Under the pieces are notes generated by a model. That model was not told the origin of the DNA, did no database searches, and saw nothing but the letters and a program-made list of their open reading frames with translations. Shown one piece after another: positions 23,461-34,100 of a DNA stretch of 64,000 bases (its first letter is position 1; each line of letters starts with the position of its first letter). The translations under genes were made by a program, and so were the position numbers. Source of the stretch: Branchiostoma lanceolatum (Eukaryota; Chordata; Leptocardii; Amphioxiformes; Branchiostomatidae); assembly GCF_035083965.1 (NCBI RefSeq), contig NC_089724.1, positions 26,546,974 to 26,610,973 of the forward strand, in the 5' to 3' direction.

Positions 23461-25797
23461 AACATTGTTGTCCATTGGATGTACTGAAAGACCAGACATG
23501 GGTAGAACCTTTGTGACCAGACCACGACAAATTGGGTGGCACCTGTAATGGGGTGGGAGTGACTGGTGTGTGTTACTGGCTGATTATAAGAAAACAACCT
23601 GTCTTGTTACTGTCTGGACAAGTGTCCCATTTCTAGGTCAGCTTCATGTGGACCAGTACTTGGGTAGTACCAGTGTGTAATTTGAGATGGATGGGAGAGA
23701 CAATGGGACAGACTGGATGTTTTGGGAGAATATACAAATGTATGCTGTGTGGAAGGTGAAGTGTTGTAAGTGAGATGACATTTGTTCTGTTCTTTTTTTA
23801 GGATTGTGGTGATAGTGTACAGGACAGCTGTGAGGGAGACCATCAAGTAGGAGGTGGTGGTTTGCAGTGGTGTCACTGTCTTTGGAGGTAAGGAGGAAGT
23901 GGAATATCTGTTTGTGTTGTGGTGAAGTGGAACATTGTGGTGGTAGAGGCTGGTAAGTTAGGGGGTGTAGTGTTGTGTGAAGAGGAGATGTTCTAAAGTG
24001 TAGAAGGCTGTGTTTTAAATGGCTGAATTGGTATTGTTTCAGGGTTGTGGTAGGTTTATTGCTGACTACGCTGGTGTTTGTAACAGTCCGGAGAACAAGG
24101 ATTGGTGTTGGCAGATCTGTTGGCCAGGCTTTGGAGTTGAAGAAGAGGTGGGTGGAGCTTGTGTGTAGTGGGAGTTTTGTGTGTGTGATGGTATCTGAAT
24201 ATGCTGGTGGAAAGGATGGTTTTGTCCTTGACTGTTGGGGGAACATTGTTGTCTATTGGATGTACTGAAAGACCAGACAAGGGTAGAACCTTTGTGACCA
24301 GACCACGACAAATTGGGTGGCACCTGTAATGGGGTGGGAGTGACTGGTGTGTGTTACTGGCTGATTATAAGAAAACAACCTGTCTTGTTACTGTCTGGAC
24401 AAGTGTCCCATTTCTAGATCAGCTTCATGTGGACCAGTACTTGGGTAGTACCAGTGTGTAATTTGAGATGGATGGGAGAGACAATGGGACAGACTGGATG
24501 TTCTGGGAGAATATACAAATGTATGCTGTGTGGAAGGTGAAGTGTTGTAAGTGAGATGACATTTGTTCTTTTCTTTTTTTAGGATTGTGGTGATAGTGTA
24601 CAGGACAGCTGTGAGGGAGACCATCAAGTAGGAGGTGGTGGTTTGCAGTGGTGTCACTGTCTTTGGAGGTAAGGAGGAAGTGGAATATCTGTTTGTGTTG
24701 TGGTGAAGTGGAACATTGTGGTGGTAGAGGCTGGTAAGTTAGGGGGTGTAGTGTTGTGTGAAGAGGAGATGTTCTAAAGTGTAGAAGGCTGTGTTTTAAA
24801 TGGCTGAATTGGTATTGTTTCAGGGTTGTGGTAGGTTTATTGCTGACTACGCTGGTGTTTGTAACAGTCCGGAGAACAAGGATTGGTGTTGGCAGATCTG
24901 TTGGCCAGGCTTTGGAGTTGAAGAAGAGGTGGGTGGAGCTTGTGTGTAGTGGGAGTTTTGTGTGTGTGATGGTATCTGAATATGCTGGTGGAAAGGATGG
25001 TTTTGTCCTTGACTGTTGGGGGAACATTGTTGTCTATTGGATGTACTGAAAGACAAGACAAGGGTAGAACCTTTGTGACCAGACCACGACAAATTGGGTG
25101 GCACCTGTAATGGGGTGGGAGTGACTGGTGTGTGTTACTGGCTGATTATAAGAAAACAACCTGTCTTGTTACTGTCTGGACAAGTGTCCCATTTCTAGAT
25201 CAGCTTCATGTGGACCAGTACTTGGGTAGTACCAGTGTGTAATTTGAGATGGATGGGAGAGACAATGGGACAGACTGGATGTTCTGGGAGAATATACAAA
25301 TGTATGCTGTGTGGAAGGTGAAGTGTTGTAAGTGAGATGACATTTGTTCTTTTCTTTTTGTAGGATTGTGGTGATAGTGTACAGGACAGCTGTGAGGGAG
25401 ACCATCAAGTAGGAGGTGGTGGTTTGCAGTGGTGTCACTGTCTTTGGAGGTAAGGAGGAAGTGGAATATCTGTTTGTGTTGTGGTGAAGTGGAACATTGT
25501 GGTGGTAGAGGCTGGTAAGTTAGGGGGTGTAGTGTTGTGTGAAGAGGAGATGGTCTAAAGTGTAGAAGGCTGTGTTTTAAATGGCTGAATTGGTATTGTT
25601 TCAGGGTTGTGGTAGGTTTATTGCTGACTACGCTGGTGTTTGTAACAGTCCGGAGAACAAGGATTGGTGTTGGCAGATCTGTTGGCCAGGCTTTGGAGTT
25701 GAAGAAGAGGTGGGTGAAGCTTGTGTGTAGTGGGAGTTTTGTGTGTGTGATGGTATGTGAATATGCTGGTGGAAAGGATGGTTTTGTCCTTGACTGC
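23461..25797 (+). repeat. Three tandem 781-bp units in the transposon 5' region
   Basis: Units begin at 23461, 24242 and 25023 with AACATTGTTGTC(C/T)ATTGG, and the spacing is exactly 781 bp. They differ at only a handful of positions that I noticed, so the duplication is recent. Each unit has good-looking splice signals: CTTTTTTTAG acceptor, GAG/GTAAGG donor, TTGTTTCAG acceptor. These surround two short stretches with cysteine-rich open frames. The plus strand is G/T-rich. The long minus-strand open frames here are H/T/P/S-rich and look like a consequence of composition. Near-identical tandem copies may be miscounted by assembly. Confidence 0.95.
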
Positions 25798-27125
25798 TGT
25801 AGATAATTGTGTTATAGTGAAGGTATTATGTCGTATATAGTGGTGTGAGCATCAGGAGTGAGGACGTTTTGTTGACTATGATGTGAATGCTATGATATTT
25901 GTTGGTGCTGCAGCAGGCAGGTTGCTATTGATGGGGGGAGAAGGATTACAATGTGTTGGAAGTAGTGGTGAAGGAGGTGGACTTAGGTGAGAATGATGAT
26001 GTTGGCACGGGTGGCAACTGTTAGCTTCAAGGGCAGCTTTTCTATCTGTGTCACAGTTTTTTGGCTGCAACGGGCATAGTAAGTGCAGTTGGCTTGACAG
26101 TTGTGTGTAGAGTGAGGAAGGGTAGTACCAGTGTGTAATTTGAGATGGATGTGACAGACAATGGGACAGACTGGATGTACTGGGAGAATATGTGCTGTGT
26201 GGAAGGTGAAGTGTGTAAGTGAGATGAACATTTGTTCTTTTCTTTTTTTAGGATTGTGGTGATAGTGTACAGGACAGCTGTGAGGGAGACCATCAAGTAG
26301 GAGGTGGTGGTTTGCAGTGCTGTCACTGTCTTTGGAGGTAAGGAGGAAGTGGAATATCTGTTTGTGTTGTGGTGAAGTGGAACATTGTGGTGGTAGAGGC
26401 TGGTAAGTTAGGGGGTGTAGTGTTGTATGAAGAGGAGATGGTCTAAAGTGTAGAAGGCTGTGTTTTAAATGGCTGAATTGGTATTGTTTCAGGGTTGTGG
26501 TAGGTTTACTGCTGACTACCTGGTGTTTGTAACAGTCCGGAGTACAACGATTGGTGTTGGCATATCTGGTGGCCAGGCTTTGGAGTTGAAGAAGAGGTGG
26601 GTGAAGCTTGTGTGTAGTGGGAGTTTTGTGTGTATGAATGCTGGTTTTGTCCTTGCGTCAGTAAGTGAAGAAGAGGCATTGAGGTCATGATTCATTATTC
26701 AAGAAGAACACATGTATTGGCGTTGACTGTTGTAGATAATTGTGTAATATTGAAGGTATATGTTGTAGTGGTGTGCCAGGATCAGGAGTGAGGATGTATT
26801 GCAGTATGATGTGAATGCTATGATGTTTGTTAGAAGGTGCTGGATGCAGGTTTGTAATGATGGAGGGAGATGTATTTCAATGTGTTGGAATTAGTGGTGA
26901 AGGAGGTGGACTTAGTGTGAATTATGATTGGGCATGGGTGTCACTAAGTGTTGTATTTGTGATGTGTTGATGATGTGGAATGTTCATTTCTTCTGGTGGA
27001 AGAGGGTGGAGGTAATGTCAGGTACTTCACTGAGTACTTTGTCTGGGTTGTCTGTACCTGTTAGCTTCAATGATAGCTTTTTTGTCAGTGTCACAGTGGT
27101 ATAGCTGTATATTATCTGGTGTGCA
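25798..27125 (+). repeat. Diverged fourth unit (~933 bp) and partial fifth unit
   Basis: GACTG(C/T)TGTAGATAATTGTG occurs at 25792 and again at 26725, an offset of 933 bp. After a 5' part not found in the 781-bp units, the fourth unit resumes the same order from about 26120 (GTACCAGTGTGTAATTTGAG) to 26680. It contains small deletions that shift reading frames, for example in the GACTAC(G)CTGG stretch near 26515. The partial fifth unit runs to about 27.1 kb and includes a TGTTAGCTTCAA block shared with the fourth. Confidence 0.85.
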
Positions 27126-27241
27126 TAGCATATATGCATCTAGATATATAGTTGTGAAAATCGAAATGGATGTGGGTAAGTGTGTGTGGATGTTTCTGGT
27201 GAATCTGTGAGGTTGTGTACTTTTGTACAGATCTGAGTGTC

Positions 27242-28057
27242 ATGCCCATAGATTGTGATGGTCATGGTTTGAAGTGGGGTCCATTGTTTCCAACAGATAT
27301 GGCAAGTGCTGGGGTGGAGCACCGAGTGGTGCAATGTTGCTGTCTGGCAACGTTGAGTGAGGAGAACGCAGTGCCAGCTGATGCAAGCCTGCCCCCGGAT
27401 TTGGTGGGGAGTACACCTGCCTTGTATGATGAGTGGTGTACAGAGGGTGTTCTGACCTTGTGGAAAAAAGCAGGTTGTGTTGAGGATTGGAGTGTGCCTT
27501 GGGATGATCTGGGGATGACGGCTACAGTACAGTATGATGACTATGGTGTTTACGCGGTAGCGTCTGGTTTTGTGACTACAGACATGGAAGTTATGGGGCT
27601 GTGTTTCAAAGGTGGTGACAATGATTACCTGTACGTCAAGTTGCCAGGGAGTCTGTCAGACTACCCAAGCATAGCAGATATTGTGTCATTTCTGCAGGCG
27701 GAGGCAAGGGTCCATATTAGTATGGACGGAGTTGACCTTGAGGAGTCATGTGTAAGGTTACACTGTTATGTGAGGGATCCATGGTGCTGGAGTTATCCTC
27801 TCTGTGCTCATTATAAGTACAAGGGAGATGTTGGCAGGCTGTCAGAGGTCTTGAAGTATGGACAGGCTGTGCAGAGTTTAGCTGGTTATCAGCCATTCAT
27901 GTCTTTCGAGAGGCCTTTTGGTACTCTGTCACTCGAGTGGGAAGACCATTGGCAGGATTATGATGTGGAAGAGGCAGTGTTCCCGCCGTTGATGTGTATG
28001 GTTGGAGTGTTCGAGCTGGGTCGGATGCCTGAACCTGCTGGGCTGTGGGATGCATGA
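27242..28057 (+). CDS. Unidentified 272-residue protein upstream of the Helentron replicase
   Basis: The first ATG of this open frame is at 27242; the frame is open from 27203. I do not recognise the product. It is acidic, rich in Trp, Tyr, Cys and Asp, with no membrane segment. It has motifs such as WSVPWDDLGMTATVQYDDYG, CVRLHCYVRDPWCWSYPLC and LEWEDHWQDYDVEE. It could be a complete accessory protein of the transposon or the 3' exon of a spliced N-terminal extension of the replicase. A good acceptor (TTTTGTACAG at about 27223-27232) lies just before its ATG. It stops 137 bp before the replicase ATG and is in a different frame. Its base composition (G/T-rich plus strand) matches the rest of the element. 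Unlike most transposon relics nearby it has no internal stop, which argues that it is coding. Confidence 0.6.
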   Translation: MPIDCDGHGLKWGPLFPTDMASAGVEHRVVQCCCLATLSEENAVPADASLPPDLVGSTPALYDEWCTEGVLTLWKKAGCVEDWSVPWDDLGMTATVQYDDYGVYAVASGFVTTDMEVMGLCFKGGDNDYLYVKLPGSLSDYPSIADIVSFLQAEARVHISMDGVDLEESCVRLHCYVRDPWCWSYPLCAHYKYKGDVGRLSEVLKYGQAVQSLAGYQPFMSFERPFGTLSLEWEDHWQDYDVEEAVFPPLMCMVGVFELGRMPEPAGLWDA

Positions 28058-28077
28058 ATTATGTGCATTGTTGGAAG

Positions 28078-28144
28078 GTGAGTACAGACTTAGTGTAGGT
28101 GTTCTTTTCTTCATTATGTCCTTTGTTTTGTGTTGTCTTTGCAG
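28078..28144 (+). other. Possible 67-bp intron before the replicase ORF
   Basis: GAAG/gtgagtac at 28077/28078 is a near-ideal donor and TTGTCTTTGCAG ending at 28144 a near-ideal acceptor. The donor is phase 1 in the frame open around 28002-28077, and the acceptor is phase 1 in the replicase frame, so the two join without a stop. That upstream frame is not the frame of the 27242-28057 ORF. Splicing would therefore give the replicase an alternative N-terminus rather than simply fuse the two ORFs. Confidence 0.45.
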
Positions 28145-28194
28145 GGTTTGGAGTGTTGAGTACAAGAACGTGCAGGGCAGGTCATCCAACTGAC

Positions 28195-31100
28195 ATGGAG
28201 ACCTTGGAAGCTGATGGGGTAGAGGTAACAGGGTTTAGAGAGGGAGGAGGTTTCCTCTTCACACCCATTACCAGGGAGGACCAGGCGAAGTTAGCACGTA
28301 GGGTGAACATTCCTGTTCGAGGATTACCTCCTTTTGGACATGGCAACATTGCGTTGCAAGGTCCTGTAAAGCACAGTAAGATGGTTGGGGATGGGTCATG
28401 TTTTTACCGCTGCATAAGTTATCTGATCACTGGTGTGCAAAGTTATCATGCAGATGTGCGTAGGTTTGTAACTGCACATATGCAAGCAGTGGATGCTGAG
28501 GTGTATGAAATGTGGTTGCCTGATGGTGTGTCGATAGGACAGTACTTTCATGAAAGACGTCCGGAGCATCTAGACACATGGGCAACGGATGTAGAGATCT
28601 TTGCAACTTCGCATTGTTTGGGTTTACCAATTTTTGTATACAGCAAGTGGGGAGATAGGGGGGGATGGAAGTGGCAAAAGTATTTTGACGATAGAGGTGC
28701 TGTGTTAGATAGTGAGCAAGCGTTGTACATTGATAACATACATGAGGTTCACTATGATGTAGTGACAGCTGTGAAAGCCTCTGAAGGAGATAAGAGGAAG
28801 ACGGGTATGTTGCAAGGAAAGGAGGAGCAGTGGAAGAAGGTTAAACGAGATCGAGAGCGGAAACGTTACTGGTTGGAGGAGAACGTGGCTGAAAGGAAGA
28901 AAGCACAACAGAAGAGGCGATACCAGGTGGAGCCACAACATGCACAGGCCAAGAAGGAGAAACAGAAGACACGGTATGAGAAGGAGCCACAACATGCACA
29001 GGCAAAGAAGGAGAAACAGAAGACACGGTATGAGAAGGAGCCACAATTTGCACAGGCCAAGAGAGATACCGTGAGAAGGCTGATGAGGACACGCTATCAG
29101 GATAAGGTAGCTGCCCAGGCTAAAAAAGATCAGGAGAAACTGCGCTACCAGGGGGACCCAGAACATGCACAGGCCAAGAAGGAGAAACAGAAGACACGGT
29201 ACGAGAAGGAGCCACAATTTGCACAGGCCAAGAGAGATACCGTGAGAAGGCTGATGAGGACACGCTATCAGGATAAGGTAGCTGCCCAGGCTAAAAAAGA
29301 TCAGGAGAAACTGCGCTACCAGGGGGACCCAGAACATGCACAGGCCAAGAAGGAGAAACAGAAGGCACGGTATGAGAAGGAGCCACAACATGCACAGGCA
29401 AAGAAGGAGAAACAAAAGACACGGTATGAGAAGGAGCCACAACATGCACAGGCAAAGAAGGAGAAACAGAAGGCACGTTACAGGGAAGATGTGGAGCATG
29501 CAGAGGGTAAAAGACAGGCGCGTAGGATGCGCTACAAGAAGGAGAAGGATGATGTGTTGGCTAGTATGGAGCAAGGTGAAGTATTGGCAGGGACAGCAGA
29601 GTCTGCGAGAAGTAAAATTCCTGCAGGGGGACATGGAGAGACTGGTAGTGTGCAGAAAGCTATAAGGAAGTTTCAGCTGGAATGCCAGAAGGGGTTAGTA
29701 TATGTATGTACCGTGTGCATTAAAGTTTTCTTTCGTAACCAGGTGGTTACTTGTGACAGGAGTAAGTATCCTGATGCAGTGAAGTTCTGTTTGACTGGTA
29801 ACTATGTGCATAGATGTACTGAAGACTGTACGAAACTGCCATGTCCTTTGTTGGAATGTTTTGGGAAGGAATGGATATGTCACACTTGCCGAAGTAACTT
29901 GAATAGGAGGAAAATACCAGCACAGGCTCAGGTGAACAAGATGTGTGTGCCTGACATTCCTCCTGAGCTGGCATGTTTGAACACTCTTGAGGCACAGTTG
30001 ATAGCTCCAAGACTTGCGTTCATGAAGGTAACCGCTTTACCAAGAGGTGGTCAAAAAGGTGTGCATGGAGCAGTCATATGTGTGCCTGCAGATGTTCGTG
30101 AAACGCAGTCTATTCTTCCGAGGATGCCTACTGAGGCCCAGTTTGTAAAAGTGAAATTGAAGAGGAAGTTGGAATACAGTGGCCATGTCATGTACCGGCA
30201 GATTAGCCCATTGCGGATTGACCTGGCTCTGCAGTACCTCAGTGAAAGCAATGTACATTATAAGGATAAAACCATCCTATCTGATTGGGCTGTGGTATGG
30301 AGAGAAGAAGATGGAGTAATGAAGGATGGTGAGAATTTGTCAGAGAAAGAAGATAATGAAGATGACAGAGCAGGAGGGATAGTGGAGAGTATTGGAAGAG
30401 ATTGTGAGCAAAAGGTTGCAAGGTGCGGTGACTTCATGGAAGTAGATGAGCTGGATGATGTTCTACGTGGCATGAAGGTGACGGAAGTCATGGAGGAATT
30501 GGAGGAACCAGAGGAAGATGATTTGTACAGCAGGTTGCGTGGGGTTGTACATGACACATGTCTGCAACCAGTTGATATCGGGCAGCACTATCTGGACCAT
30601 TATGATGAACTTGTACTGTGTGTGGCACCTGGAGAAGGGAAGAGGCCAATGTCAGTGTTTAAGGACATGGGAGGTGAAGCAATGTGCTTTCCAGTGCAGT
30701 TCCCTACAGGGGAAGGTTCGTTCACTGATGATCGGGACATTCGCATCACACCGAGTCAGTATTTTAAGGCGCGTCTGTTTAGTGCCGATGCTCGATTTGC
30801 ACGTGATACCAGTTATATATTCTATGCTCAGTTTGTCAATGAGCTACATTTCATTCAGTCTAATATTTCAATCTCTATGCGTAAAGGCTCAGCTGTTACA
30901 GCAGGCGGCCGGACCATTTCTGCGGAAATGCTGTCCAACAAAGAGGATGTGAAGGAAATTATGAAGTCAGATGAAGGTTATAGGTTTCTCCAGCCAATTA
31001 GAGGCACCCCACAGTACTGGGATCGGACACTGAAAGATCTTTTCGGTATGATAAGACAGCTCGGTTTGCCCACTTTCTTCTGTACCTTTTCCGCAGCAGA

Positions 31101-34100
31101 TTTGCGATGGACAGAAGTCCTAGAGTCAATTCGTGGAGGAAATGGTGGAGTTGCAGTTGGTGATTTATCATGGGAGGAACGTTGTAACATTTTAAGAAGC
31201 AACCCCGTTACTGCTGCACGGATGTTTGATCACCGTGTCAGGTTGTTCTATCAACATGTCATTCTGTCTCCTAGTAAGCCAATAGGAGAGGTGGTCGATT
31301 TCTTCCATCGCGTGGAGTTTCAGATGCGCGGCTCGCCTCACATTCACTGTTTGTTTTGGGTGAAAGATGCGCCTAAGTTGAAGGAGAACTCTGAGGAGGA
31401 GGTATGTGCGTTTGTAGATAGGTACATTTCCGCTCAGCTTCCGAATCGGCAGACAGACAAAGAGTTGTACGACATAGTAACAGAGGTGAACATGCATCGC
31501 AAGGGTCATACACAATCATGCAAGAAAGGAGGCAAGTTGTGTAGGTATGGGTTTCCCAAACCTCCAGTAAAAGAGACATTTGTATGTGTGCCTGAGGTGA
31601 AGGATGATGCTGATTCAACAGCCATGGCTGGAAGACAGGCTGACGCTAAAGTGCTCCTCCAGAAAGTGTTTGATGTGTTGAATGGCAAGGTGGAGCTTGC
31701 AACATGCAGTACTAATGACATTTTAAAAGAGGCTCAGGTCAGCAGCGAGCAATTTTGTGAAGCTTTAAACCTGGTGGCAAGTAGACAGCAGGTGATGCTC
31801 CAACGTGACCCTAGTGACCTTTGGGTCAACAATTATAATCCGCATTTATTGAGGGCATGGAATGCAAATATGGATATCCAGTATGTGGTTGATCCCTACA
31901 GTTGTGCCAAGTACATTGTGTCCTACATAAGTAAGGCAGAAAGAGAGATGGGGAAGCTGCTGAAAGAAGCACAGAAGGAGGCTAGGGAAGGCAATGAAGA
32001 TGTAGTGAATGAAATGCGGAAAGTTGGAAGTGTGTACCTAACCCATAGGGAAGTGTCTGCCCAGGAGTCGGTGTATAGAGTCGGCAGTCTGAAGTTGAAG
32101 GAGTGTTCGAGGCAAGTAATATTCATTCCCACTGATGAGAAGGCAAGTCGTTTGTCAAAGCCTTTGGCAACCATCCAGAAACTTGCATCAGCTGGAAATG
32201 TTGATGATGGAAGTATTTGGATGCCAAACATTGTTGATAGATACCGTGCTATCCCACAGCAGGACCCTTTAGGTGCGATGAGTCTTGCTGAGTTTGTGTC
32301 AGAATACCGTGTAGTTAGCTCGACAACCGAAGGAGGTGATGGCAGTCAGTCGTGTGGGCGAGCTGTCAAGTATCTGTTACGTGATAATCTTGGTGTTGTG
32401 CAAAAGCGTACAAAATCTAAACCTGCTGTCATTCGCTTTGCAAAGTTTTCCAAGGAGAAAGAGCCTGAGCGTTATTATGCAAATTTATTGAAGTTATATT
32501 TGCCCCACTACTCTGACAGAGACTTGAAGCCACCACCTTATGGAACGTATGAGGACTTCTACACCTGTGGGACAGTATCGTTGTTGGGTGGTGAAGATTC
32601 TGTCAGGGTGTGTGATATCGTGGAGAAGGAGAAGTGTAAGTTTGAAGGCCATGTGGACCATGTGGAGCAGGCCCGTGAAGACCTGGAGAAGAATGTTGAT
32701 GTGGAAGATGCGTGGGCGCAAATATTGCCTGATGTACAGGAAGATATGCATGCTGCCTCTAAAGAGCAGGAAGTGATAGGAAGGGAAGAGAGTGAGGATG
32801 AGACAGAAGAAGACATTCCTGATCTTGCACAACGTCCAAAATCGAAGGATGAGCATTTCACGTTACAGAAGTGCCAGGTACAGATGACCAGGGAAACTGC
32901 TGTTAGGCTCATGCAGTCGCTTAATTCCAAGCAGAAGGAGGTGTTCTACTTTGTGCGTGATTGGTGTTTGAAAGTAGTACAAGGGAAGCGACCTGATCCG
33001 TTTCATGTTTTTGTCACGGGTGGGGGTGGTACCGGGAAAAGTCACCTGATCAAATGCATATCATATATGGCATCCCAACTTTTGCAGCCAACACAGGAAA
33101 ATCCGGACAAAGTCTGCGTTGTCCTAACAGCTCCCACGGGAACAGCTGCCTTCAACATTGGAGGAAGTACAGTCCACCACGCGTTTCATGTAGGACGACT
33201 CCAGGGTATGAAATATCAGCCTTTGTCCGAGAGCACCTTGAATGCGTTGAGGGCCGAATATGAAAGTCTGAAAATTGTTGTCATTGACGAAGTGTCCATG
33301 GTGGATAAGAAGCTGATGTCCACAGTGCACGGACGGTTGGTGCAACTGTGCCAAGGGCGGCCTGATGCACGGTTTGGCAACGTCAGTATTCTGGCAGTAG
33401 GTGATATGTTTCAGATTCCTCCAGTGAAAGGGCAAAGTCTGCACAAGGCAGGAAAGGGTGACATCTTTCCCTTGTGGCATGGAGTTTTCCAAGTGTGTGA
33501 GTTGACAGAGATTATGAGGCAGAGAGATGATGTTGCCTTTGCTCAGCTGTTAAATAGACTGAGGGTAAAGAGCAAGAGCCAGAAACTTTCTGAGGACGAT
33601 GATCGAACATTGTTGTCCAGGGTGTTGTCTGTTGACTTTTCATCTGACCAATATCCGAAAGATGTGCTACATATCTTTGCGACCAATATCTTAGTTGCTC
33701 AGCATAATGACAAAATGTTGAAGATAAGATGTGCGACTGTGATGACCTTGGAAGCTACAGACTTTCAGAAAAATGCAAGTACAGGTGCTCTGAACAAGAT
33801 GAAGAGTATTGTCAAAGGAGGACCAGATGACTTACCAAATGTCTTTAGTGTTGGTGTCGGTGCACGGGTCATGCTGTCCAGAAATGTGGATGTGGAGGAT
33901 GGTCTGGTGAATGGAGCTTTTGGAACAGTGACAGGTGTGTCTATTGGAGAGGGTAATAAACCAGCTGTAGTGTTTGTGACATTTGACAACTCAAGGGTTG
34001 GTGTAGTAGCAAGGCAGAAAAATGTTGTGCGTGAAGAACAGCATGTGAATTCTGTTGCTATACATCCAATGGAGGATACATTGAAGTCGCATAGTAACGT

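Noticed and set aside
23644-25027. Two 200-residue minus-strand open frames (23644-24246 and 24425-25027)
   Set aside because: Rich in His, Thr, Pro and Ser with no domain. They are the antisense of G/T-rich repeat units, where stop codons on the minus strand are rare by composition.
28705-29634. 309-residue minus-strand open frame
   Set aside because: Antisense of the replicase and its coding repeat; Leu/Cys-rich low complexity and fully explained by the plus-strand gene.
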